From a virus, in the IMG/VR virus record IMGVR_UViG_3300032323_001214, positions 185,607 through 249,606 of that record: a DNA stretch of 64,000 nt; one strand, given 5' to 3'. The notes below the pieces were generated by a model. The model was not told where the DNA came from, searched no databases, and saw nothing but the letters and a program-made list of their open reading frames with translations. Position 1 is the first letter of the stretch, and every line of letters starts with the position of its first letter. The position numbers were made by a program, and so were the translations under genes. Below are positions 42,561-49,278 of the stretch, piece after piece.

Positions 42561-42567
42561 CTAAATA
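42561..42567 (+). promoter_or_regulatory. Late-promoter variant CTAAATA
   Basis: ACTAAATACAC between the terminator and the 30-aa gene; 19 bases before its ATG with AAAGGGAG between. Confidence 0.45.
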
Positions 42568-42586
42568 CACTAAAGGGAGATCAACT

Positions 42587-42679
42587 ATGTCCTGGTTCAA
42601 GCACAAGCCCCCAAAATATCCTCCATACAGAGAACCCGTCAAAGAACAAATTCCACAAAACAATCAGCCTAGTAAGTAA
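42587..42679 (+). CDS. 30-residue Pro-rich peptide
   Basis: MSWFKHKPPKYPPYREPVKE then IPQNNQPSK. It has a strong Shine-Dalgarno (AAAGGGAG, 7-nt spacing), its own terminator-to-promoter slot and lies between two independent transcription units, so it is likely translated. Pro/Lys-rich peptides of this kind occur near virion genes. Function unknown. Confidence 0.6.
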   Translation: MSWFKHKPPKYPPYREPVKEQIPQNNQPSK

Positions 42680-42684
42680 GTATT

Positions 42685-42692
42685 GATAAATA
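42685..42692 (+). promoter_or_regulatory. T4-type late promoter, leaderless start
   Basis: GATAAATACTTA followed by ATG; the start codon begins five bases after the element, at the predicted +1. Confidence 0.72.
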
Positions 42693-42696
42693 CTTA

Positions 42697-44427
42697 ATGA
42701 ACCTAAAAGAGCTAAATTCCTTCAAAATATCCGACGCCGTCACTTTCCATGACAAACTCAACCACAAGTTGTGGAATGGTACTAAGTTACGCCCAGAAGT
42801 CAAACAACAACTAGAAGCAATTGCAGATGATTTTCTGCAAGAGATGGGAATCCATGAGTTAGATGTGAGAGATATTACTATTTCAGGAAGTAATGCTGCA
42901 TATAGTTATACCGATCATAGTGATTTGGATTTGCATATATTAGTGAATGTAAATGATTTGCCTAGTAGTGATGTATATAAAGAATTGTTTCAAGCAAAAA
43001 AGACAATATATAATGATACACACAACATAACCATACGCAAAGTTCCGGTTGAATTATATGTACAAGACGCAAGTGAACCAGTTGTAAGTTTGGGGGAGTA
43101 CAGCATAAAAAATGATAGCTGGATTAAGATTCCTACAAAGCGTAGAAGCAACTTTGATCAAAATGCCACCAAAGCAAAATATAATAAGTTATTAGATATT
43201 GTTGAACGAGCAATAGAATCAAACAATTTAAACAAAATTCAAAAAGTATTAAAGAAGATTAAACAATATCGTCAAGCTGGTTTAGATAAAGGTGGCGAAT
43301 TTGGTCCTGAGAATCTAGCATATAAAGCACTACGTAGTCAGGGCTATATTACTAAACTGTACGATTTGCGTGATAAACTACACAGCAATCGTTTAAGCAT
43401 TGAAGGTATGTATTCTAATATGGATGAAGATTATGATCCCAATGGTCCTCCTCCTGGCCCTGAGTTCAAGCCTACAATGCCAGCTGGTACTGTCAAAGTA
43501 GATGTAAGTGATGTATATGACTGGTACAAGTTAGGTCAACATATTAGTAATATGAAAGGTCTAGGCAAACACGATTTTGGTAGTGGACCCCCTAGTACTA
43601 TATTGTCATTTGGTGACGAAGATACTGAACACAAATATATTGACGCATTACAGAAAACGGGCTTAACAACTACTGATATTGATCCAGTCGATCCTAAACA
43701 ACCTAAAGGTATGAAGCGCCAGAAAGTTGACCCTACATACAATGTTAACGAAACATTTAATAAACCTTATTCAATAACATGGGAAAAAAGTGAGTACGGC
43801 GATTACGATGCTCTGGCCACACTAGAAGATGGCACACACCTAAGCATAATGTTTGAGCACACTACTCCCTACGAAGTTGCTGTTTCTTTTTGGAGAAACA
43901 ACAGTCAAGAAGTCACAGGCGAAGGTGATGCACAACGAGTATTTGCTACAGTATTGTCTGCTATTCAACAGTTTTTAAAACAAGAGCAGCCGGCAAATAT
44001 AACTTTCTCAGCAGTGAAAGCAGATGATCCATCGGGCAGCAGATCCAAGCTTTACGACAAACTAGTTCAGCGTTATGCTAGCGCATGGGGATATCAGTCT
44101 CGCAGTTTTGACCATGATGACAAAGTAGAATTTGAATTATCTAAAATAAACAAGAATGTAAAAGAAGATGAAACAATGCAATATGCGGCTGAAAAAACAC
44201 CGCCAACAAATACATACGGTGGTTTAAGAGATAACCAATATCGAGGCAGTATCTCAGAAGCCTCAGGATACATTCCTAGCGAAAAAGAGAAAAATGACCC
44301 GCGTTTTAAGACGGCATTAACAGTAGATGTTAAGCCAGATAGTATAAAAAAGAACGCAAAAGCTTTTAGCTGGCTCACAGATAGAGCGGGCATTCCACCA
44401 ACATTAAAAGCTAGCGGCAAATTCTGA
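42697..44427 (+). CDS. Pol-beta-type nucleotidyltransferase, modular
   Basis: 576 aa. Residues 40-110 hold the Pol-beta-type (MNT) core: TISGSNAAYSYTDHSDLDLH (GS...DxD) and a third acidic residue further on. A helical module follows (ERAIESNNLNKIQKVLKKIK). A second domain (FSAVKADDPSGSRSKLYDKL..YASAWGYQSR) and a C-terminal module (SGYIPSEKEKNDPRF..TDRAGIPP) resemble widely shuffled phage modules; the latter is preceded by ISE|A, a possible prohead-protease site. The mRNA is predicted leaderless. It could modify tRNA, protein or nucleotides in the next host. Confidence 0.75.
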   Translation: MNLKELNSFKISDAVTFHDKLNHKLWNGTKLRPEVKQQLEAIADDFLQEMGIHELDVRDITISGSNAAYSYTDHSDLDLHILVNVNDLPSSDVYKELFQAKKTIYNDTHNITIRKVPVELYVQDASEPVVSLGEYSIKNDSWIKIPTKRRSNFDQNATKAKYNKLLDIVERAIESNNLNKIQKVLKKIKQYRQAGLDKGGEFGPENLAYKALRSQGYITKLYDLRDKLHSNRLSIEGMYSNMDEDYDPNGPPPGPEFKPTMPAGTVKVDVSDVYDWYKLGQHISNMKGLGKHDFGSGPPSTILSFGDEDTEHKYIDALQKTGLTTTDIDPVDPKQPKGMKRQKVDPTYNVNETFNKPYSITWEKSEYGDYDALATLEDGTHLSIMFEHTTPYEVAVSFWRNNSQEVTGEGDAQRVFATVLSAIQQFLKQEQPANITFSAVKADDPSGSRSKLYDKLVQRYASAWGYQSRSFDHDDKVEFELSKINKNVKEDETMQYAAEKTPPTNTYGGLRDNQYRGSISEASGYIPSEKEKNDPRFKTALTVDVKPDSIKKNAKAFSWLTDRAGIPPTLKASGKF

Positions 44428-44441
44428 TTGAGTAGTATTTT

Positions 44442-44449
44442 GATAAATA
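44442..44449 (+). promoter_or_regulatory. T4-type late promoter
   Basis: GATAAATA within TTGATAAATACTATATCAA, again partly palindromic. Leader of about 15 nt (ACGGAATTC) to ATG 44471. Confidence 0.75.
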
Positions 44450-44470
44450 CTATATCAAACGGAATTCATT

Positions 44471-45754
44471 ATGAAAATCACACAAATCATCAGCGAAACT
44501 ACTGCGGGCTGTGTTGCTACAGTAGCAATGCCAATGGGCGAAACACAAAAGCGTCCTAAAGTTTCAGGACTAGAGCCAGCGGACAAAGTAATGTTCGGTA
44601 AGTCAAAGAAAAAAGGACCCTATGGAAACAGCCTTAGCGAGGGCAAAATGAAAGACTTGTCTATGGATTTACGAGCAAGCAAAGATGGTTTATCTGATAT
44701 CGACTTTAAAAAGAAGTATGGAAAGACCAAAGAAGAAATGCGTAAATTAATGCAAGATGCACGTAAAGAACAAAAAGTTAATGAAGATGAACTAAGCGAA
44801 CAGGATCTAATACTAGTTCCCGGTCAAGGTCGTAAAATGAAAACTGGTTTCGTGCCACATGGTAAAAGTCGTCTTGACCATGAAGTTGAGATGGCTCGTA
44901 GTGATTTATTCAGTGCCGCACAAAATGCTCAAAAAGTCTATTCGATGATTAAACACACAAGTGAGGAAGAGGGTCTTGAAGGCTGGGTACAAGAAAAGAT
45001 TATCAAAGCCAATGATTACTTAAACACTATCCGTGAATACTTAGAAGGTAAGCAAGTGCAAGGTATGGCGGAAGACATGACACGCAGAGGATTCTTGCGC
45101 GGTCTCGGAGCCGCAGCAGCAGGGGCAGCTGGTATTGGTGCTGCCGGTAATGCTCAAGGTAAAGTGACCTTTGATAAAGACGGTAATCCAATAAAACCAC
45201 CAGACTGGAAGAACTTTCAGGGTTCAGCACCGGCTCAGGGTGCAAAGCCACTACCTGCAGATAATACTGCATCATCAACTGGTTCTGCTTCAGCCTCTTC
45301 TCAGACAGCTAGCGCAGGAAGCTCTCCTAGTTCTGCATCAAGAGCAGCCGCTAATCAAGCCAGTGCCGCGGCAGAAAAGATTAGATATACCAATCCTAAA
45401 TTTAATCAAGAATACGAGCGAATTGAAAAATTCTATCAACAAACTAAATCAAGCATATTGAATAACAAAAGATACAGTCCTAACCCTGATATTGCTAAAC
45501 GACAACACGCTGAATTTGTGAAAATGTTGATAGCAGCAGATACTGAATTTGCTCAAAAGACCAATGAGTTGATGAAAGAATACAGCCGCCTAAAAGAACA
45601 CGGCGTGGCGGAAGGTGCCAAAGTAGATAGAATGATTAAGCACATTACTAAATCTGAAAAGAAATTAGGCAAGAGTAAAGATGAAGCTGAGAACATAGCC
45701 TGGGCGACTGCTAATAAACGTGGCATGTTAGACAACAAGAACAAGAAAGCGTGA
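44471..45754 (+). CDS. CTS-type modular protein with internal twin-arginine motif
   Basis: 427 aa. N-terminus MKITQIISETTAG (I-S-E|T) resembles a capsid targeting peptide. Internal modules include a helical KYGKTKEEMRKLMQDARKEQ unit and a helical DHEVEMARSDLFSAAQNAQK unit. At about residue 200 a site-like GMAED is followed at once by MTRRGFLRGLGAAAAGAAGI, a perfect (S/T)RRxFLR plus hydrophobic Ala/Gly helix, i.e. a Tat export signal in mid-protein. After it come an Ala/Ser-rich linker, a helical domain, GVAEGAKVD, and a Lys-rich tail (KKLGKSKDEAENIAWATANK). It lies 1 nt before the next modular gene. Confidence 0.78.
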   Translation: MKITQIISETTAGCVATVAMPMGETQKRPKVSGLEPADKVMFGKSKKKGPYGNSLSEGKMKDLSMDLRASKDGLSDIDFKKKYGKTKEEMRKLMQDARKEQKVNEDELSEQDLILVPGQGRKMKTGFVPHGKSRLDHEVEMARSDLFSAAQNAQKVYSMIKHTSEEEGLEGWVQEKIIKANDYLNTIREYLEGKQVQGMAEDMTRRGFLRGLGAAAAGAAGIGAAGNAQGKVTFDKDGNPIKPPDWKNFQGSAPAQGAKPLPADNTASSTGSASASSQTASAGSSPSSASRAAANQASAAAEKIRYTNPKFNQEYERIEKFYQQTKSSILNNKRYSPNPDIAKRQHAEFVKMLIAADTEFAQKTNELMKEYSRLKEHGVAEGAKVDRMIKHITKSEKKLGKSKDEAENIAWATANKRGMLDNKNKKA

Positions 45755-45755
45755 T

Positions 45756-47576
45756 ATGAGCAATATTCTAAAAGGTTTAAATGAAAGGTATTTTAGTCGT
45801 GATGATCAAGACCAACAGAATGCCATGGATACACGCCGTAGAAGCGATTTGAGTGGCGAACGAAATGCTGGTCTTAATGAACCAGATGAATTACCTACTA
45901 TACCTCAACAAAGTCGCAATGGCGTTTATGAATACGATGTACCTACTGGTCAAGAAAAAATAGCACAAGAATTAGGATTACAACTGCATAAAGGTCATTG
46001 GTTCTCTCGTGTCCCGGTTCAAAAAGCAAATTTTCAATTTGGTCGTCCTCAATTTCATGAGATTCCAGCAAAAAATGTATATGAAGCAGAACAGGATTAC
46101 GGTCCTGAGTATCAAGATAAAGTAAAGCGTCTAGGTCAGATGGCTAAACAAGGTGAGCGTAAAACTGTTTGGGATCCTGTCAAGCGTGTGTACAAGACTG
46201 TTCCAGTAAATCCAGCTAAACAGCAAGGTGTGGCGGAAGAACAATTAGATGAAAAGTGCTGGGACACTCACAAGCAAGTTGGAATGAAAAACAAGGGCGG
46301 CAGAATGGTGCCTAACTGTGTTCCAAAAGAAAGCGTTGGGGAAGAGCAAGATATTACTGAAGAAAAATGTCCACACTGCGGTGGACCAATGTTCAGTGAA
46401 ATGATTATGAACGAGAAGAAAGATGCTTGCTACTACAAAGTTAAGAGCCGTTATAAAGTATGGCCAAGTGCTTATGCCAGTGGTGCATTAGTTAAGTGTC
46501 GTAAGAGTGGAGCAGACAGTTGGGGCGATGGTGGCAAGAAGAATGAAAGTTCTATACTAGAAGGTATTGAACAAGTAGATGAGAACTTACACAAGTGGTT
46601 CAAAGAGAAGTGGGTTCGTTTTGGTCCCGATGGTAAGATTCGTGGTGACTGTGCTAGAGGTGATGATAGTGAAGGTAAGCCAAAGTGTTTGCCACAAAGT
46701 AAAGCACACAGTCTAGGTAAGAAGGGTCGTGCAAGTGCTGCCTCACGTAAGCGCAGAGAAGATCCTAATCCAGAACGCCACGGTAAAGCAATCAATGTTA
46801 ACACTAAGAAAAAGTCAAATGAAGGTGTGGCGGAAGGCTCTACTTTTCCTGGCTCACTGAGTGGTCGTGAATGGTCAAAAGTTGGTAGACAAATAAAGTC
46901 ATCTCAGGGTCGTGATAGCAGTGTTACAAGTCCACATCAACGAAAAGATTGGTACAATCCAAAAGATCCAAGAAGTAGCAAACAGCAAAAATTGGACTAT
47001 TTAAAATCTATGAAGGCAAAGCAAGGTGTGGCGGAAGACCAACTTGATGAGATTAGTTCTACCACTGCAAAAAATGTATACAACAAGAGAGAACAAGAAC
47101 ACAAAGACCTAATGAACAAGACTTATGGCAATGCTCAAGATCCACAAGTTCGACAAGCTCAACAAAAACTTGCAAAAGCCGCAAAGTCCTATTTCAATCG
47201 TGGTGCCAAAAAAGGCGTAGAGGAAAGTTATGATTTGGACGCCTTCTCCGGGGTCAAGTTTCTTAATCCAGAGACAGGTAAAATGGGATCATTCTACTAT
47301 TGGTCTTCAATGGAAGGTAAGAACGAGGCGTACTCTATGATTACTAATAAAAAATTGGTGCCGGCCCACAATGACGGGACACCAATGACTTGGGATGAAT
47401 ACAAACAGGCTCTAGATGGTGGTAATCAAAGTGTGGCGGAAGAACAACTAGACGAAAAGTGGTCAACGAAATATAAAGACAGTATCAACTGTAGTAATCC
47501 TAAAGGATTTAGCCAAAAAGCACATTGTGCTGGTAAACAGAAAAATGAAAGTGCTGTTATGAAAGGTCTTAAATAA
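45756..47576 (+). CDS. Mosaic 'polyprotein' of small Cys/Lys modules joined by VAE/LDE linkers
   Basis: 606 aa. N-terminus MSNILKGLNERYF (L-N-E|R). Repeated linkers QGVAEEQLDEK, EGVAEGS, QGVAEDQLDEI, KGVEESYD and QSVAEEQLDEK separate distinct modules: CWDTHKQVGMKNKGGRMVPN, a zinc-ribbon-like CPHCGG unit with SRYKVWPSAYASGALVKCRK, a DUF5872-like WFKEKWVRFGPDGKIRGDC unit, a basic KKDWYNPKDPR-like stretch, and a last STKYKDSINCSNPKGFSQKA unit. Modules of this kind occur singly in other phage and virus proteins. The linkers fit prohead-protease sites ([LIV]-x-E), so I read it as a precursor of several injected miniproteins. Confidence 0.75.
   Translation: MSNILKGLNERYFSRDDQDQQNAMDTRRRSDLSGERNAGLNEPDELPTIPQQSRNGVYEYDVPTGQEKIAQELGLQLHKGHWFSRVPVQKANFQFGRPQFHEIPAKNVYEAEQDYGPEYQDKVKRLGQMAKQGERKTVWDPVKRVYKTVPVNPAKQQGVAEEQLDEKCWDTHKQVGMKNKGGRMVPNCVPKESVGEEQDITEEKCPHCGGPMFSEMIMNEKKDACYYKVKSRYKVWPSAYASGALVKCRKSGADSWGDGGKKNESSILEGIEQVDENLHKWFKEKWVRFGPDGKIRGDCARGDDSEGKPKCLPQSKAHSLGKKGRASAASRKRREDPNPERHGKAINVNTKKKSNEGVAEGSTFPGSLSGREWSKVGRQIKSSQGRDSSVTSPHQRKDWYNPKDPRSSKQQKLDYLKSMKAKQGVAEDQLDEISSTTAKNVYNKREQEHKDLMNKTYGNAQDPQVRQAQQKLAKAAKSYFNRGAKKGVEESYDLDAFSGVKFLNPETGKMGSFYYWSSMEGKNEAYSMITNKKLVPAHNDGTPMTWDEYKQALDGGNQSVAEEQLDEKWSTKYKDSINCSNPKGFSQKAHCAGKQKNESAVMKGLK
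46227..47442 (+). repeat. Recurrent GGTGTGGCGGAAG linker repeat
   Basis: The 13-bp string GGTGTGGCGGAAG occurs at 46227, 46824 and 47024, with AGTGTGGCGGAAG at 47430 and close relatives at 45064 and 45602 in the previous gene. All are in the same reading frame (GVAE). GCG is uncommon in this AT-rich genome, so near-perfect nucleotide identity suggests recent copying or selection at DNA level. Confidence 0.8.
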
Positions 47577-47619
47577 TGAGAGACTATGATTTTTATTGGA
47601 ACTTAAAAGGATACCCCAG

Positions 47620-48066
47620 ATGATATTAGCAGACGCATTGAAAACATTACTAGCTACTAGTTATGCATTCGTAATTAAAACTCAAAACTTTCATTGGAAT
47701 GTTGAAGGGCCAGACTTCCCTCAGTACCATGAATTCTTAGGTAATTTATACGAAGAAGTATATGGTAATGCTATTGACCAAACAGCAGAATTGATTCGTC
47801 AATTAGATAGTTATACACCCGGATCTATTAGTAGATTTGCAGAGTTAAGCCAGATACCAGATCAGATTAAAATTCCACGTGCTGAACTAATGATGGCAGA
47901 ATTGTATGATGATAATCAAAAGATTTTACAAATGTGGAAAGAATCATTTCATATAGCAGAACAAGCTGATGAACAAGGTATAGCTGATTTTATAGCAAGC
48001 CGCATTGACGCACATGGCAAACATGGATGGATGTTGCGTAGTATTTTGAAGAAAGCTCGGGCATAA
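47620..48066 (+). CDS. dps: Dps-like ferritin
   Basis: 148 aa from the ATG at 47620, chosen because AAAAGG at 47605-47610 is well placed; an upstream TTG (47596) would put the Shine-Dalgarno inside the gene. Dps dodecamers bind DNA and store iron, protecting from peroxide. The ferroxidase motif is seen: KTQNFHWNVEGPDFPQYHEF..NLYEEVYGNAIDQTAELIR (His, then Asp/Glu pairs). The length is typical. A Dps in a late gene island might protect packaged or injected DNA, or help to disable host defences that rely on oxidative damage. Confidence 0.88.
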   Translation: MILADALKTLLATSYAFVIKTQNFHWNVEGPDFPQYHEFLGNLYEEVYGNAIDQTAELIRQLDSYTPGSISRFAELSQIPDQIKIPRAELMMAELYDDNQKILQMWKESFHIAEQADEQGIADFIASRIDAHGKHGWMLRSILKKARA

Positions 48067-48069
48067 ATT

Positions 48070-48177
48070 TAGAGCAAACCGAACCCACCTTAGGGCCGGT
48101 GTCGCTATCGGTTAGAGCGCAAGCTCAGGCGTCAAAGGGGAGGCTGCTGCCCCATATATGAGTTACGCCAGACTCTA
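48070..48177 (+). ncRNA. GC-rich cloverleaf-like structured RNA candidate
   Basis: About 108 bp, clearly richer in G+C than its surroundings and without an open frame. Predicted stems: closing TAGAG/CTCTA (48070-48074 with 48173-48177); AACCGA/TCGGTT (48077-48082 with 48108-48113) around a small CCC/GGG hairpin; GAGC-GCAA-GCTC (48115-48126) with a GNRA loop; GGCGT/ACGCC (48128-48132 with 48165-48169) enclosing GGGG/CCCC (48137-48140 with 48150-48153). Together a four-way junction. It lacks a T-loop and anticodon arm, so it is not a normal tRNA. Confidence 0.5.
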
Positions 48178-48206
48178 TATAAAGTGAGCATTTATTTTAG
48201 AACATT

Positions 48207-48641
48207 ATGAAAAAAATTATAACAACAATTATGTTAGCACTCGCAACTACTGCATATGCACAAAAGGCTCCTCAGGGTGTAACATATGACGCAAATATAT
48301 TGAGAGTTAGTGATGGTGACACAATTGTAATCGCAGCTCCATTCTTACCACAACCTTTGAAACCAGAACTAGCTATTCGTATATACGGGGTTGATACTCC
48401 TGAAAAAGGATTTAGAGCAAAATGTCCTGCTGAAGATGCTAAAGGACAAGCTGCAAGTAAATTCACAAAAGATGCAGTAGCAGCCGCACAAAAACGCCAA
48501 GTAATACTATATGCATGGGATAAGTTTGGTGGGCGAGTATTAGGTGATATATTATTAAATGGACAAAGCCTTCGCACTATGTTGATTCAAAATGGATTTG
48601 CACGTGAATATTTTGGTGATGCAAAACAAAGTTGGTGCTAA
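48207..48641 (+). CDS. Secreted thermonuclease-like nuclease (SNase family)
   Basis: 144 aa. N-terminal signal peptide MKKIITTIMLALATTAYA with an AxA cleavage site, then a single SNase domain: VSDGDTIVI (metal-binding Asp), AIRIYGVDTPEKG (Arg and Glu region) and WDKFGGRVLGDIL (second Arg). Length fits the mature Staphylococcus enzyme. It would act in the periplasm, perhaps degrading DNA of superinfecting phages or recycling external DNA for nucleotides. No Shine-Dalgarno site is clear; the structured RNA candidate lies just upstream. Confidence 0.88.
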   Translation: MKKIITTIMLALATTAYAQKAPQGVTYDANILRVSDGDTIVIAAPFLPQPLKPELAIRIYGVDTPEKGFRAKCPAEDAKGQAASKFTKDAVAAAQKRQVILYAWDKFGGRVLGDILLNGQSLRTMLIQNGFAREYFGDAKQSWC

Positions 48642-48643
48642 AA

Positions 48644-48651
48644 GATAAATA
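48644..48651 (+). promoter_or_regulatory. T4-type late promoter
   Basis: GATAAATATAGTAT directly after the nuclease stop codon, 25 bp before ATG 48677. Confidence 0.7.
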
Positions 48652-48676
48652 TAGTATAAAAGCAACTTTTAATTAA

Positions 48677-49252
48677 ATGAGATTTAACGAAATACTATCA
48701 GAATCAGCAGTAAAACAACTAGCAAAAAAATTGCCTAGTTTAGAAAAACACGACTATAATACCATTGATAAACTAATGAAAACAGTAGCTAAACAACATA
48801 GTATCACTGGTAAAGCACTGCATGACCTTTTTGTTAAAAAATATAATAAAACTCCCGACGACTGGATTAAAAATAAATTAGATGAGAGCAACGTTGATAC
48901 AGAATTACAACAGGAAGTTGATAAATTCTGTAAATGGGCATGTAACAAACTATCTATTAAAGACGAACCCCATATTGAGTTGAGTATGGATACTGAAGAA
49001 GCGCAAACTAATCATCATACCGGCGGACACATAATGGGTGATGATAAGATTTGGGTGTATGCTAAAAATCGTAATTTAGTAGATATATTACGCACAGTAT
49101 TTCACGAATTGGTTCATGTTCGTCAGGGCGAACTAGATATGATTAATCCGGGTGATAGTTATCCGGGCAGTCCAATTGAGGTGATGGCTGACGCCTTGGC
49201 TGGTAAATATATCAAAATTTATGGTGAAAAGAACCATCATATCTTTCAATAA
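48677..49252 (+). CDS. Zinc metallopeptidase with CTS-like N-terminus
   Basis: 191 aa. N-terminus MRFNEILSESAVKQLAKK has I-L-S-E|S, a T4-like capsid targeting and cleavage peptide. The C-terminal domain holds the zincin motif TVFHELVHVRQGELD (HExxH, about residues 148-152) and a third ligand candidate Glu in GSPIEVMADALAGKYI (about 173). A His-rich segment NHHTGGHIMGDDKIWVY precedes it. This would be a protease carried in the capsid and delivered with the DNA, or acting during head assembly. Transcribed from its own late promoter. No similar sized host peptidase comes to mind. Confidence 0.78.
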   Translation: MRFNEILSESAVKQLAKKLPSLEKHDYNTIDKLMKTVAKQHSITGKALHDLFVKKYNKTPDDWIKNKLDESNVDTELQQEVDKFCKWACNKLSIKDEPHIELSMDTEEAQTNHHTGGHIMGDDKIWVYAKNRNLVDILRTVFHELVHVRQGELDMINPGDSYPGSPIEVMADALAGKYIKIYGEKNHHIFQ

Positions 49253-49263
49253 TAAACGATCTA

Positions 49264-49272
49264 TGCTATAAT
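49264..49272 (+). promoter_or_regulatory. Extended -10 promoter, leaderless TilS-like gene
   Basis: TGC-TATAAT (extended -10; hexamer 49267-49272) with only a weak -35. The ATG at 49279 is seven bases after the -10 box, the predicted +1. Confidence 0.6.
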
Positions 49273-49278
49273 GCATAG

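Noticed and set aside
46472-46804. Minus-strand 110-aa frame in the mosaic polyprotein
   Set aside because: Antisense of a well-supported gene with in-frame linker repeats; no ribosome-binding site and no known pattern.
47596-48066. Dps starting at TTG 47596
   Set aside because: Would place the good AAAAGG ribosome-binding site inside the gene; ATG 47620 gives a standard Dps length.
48070-48177. tRNA gene
   Set aside because: Stem arrangement is cloverleaf-like and contains a D-arm-like GGTTAGAGC, but there is no TTC-type T-loop, no anticodon loop of seven and no seven-bp acceptor stem.
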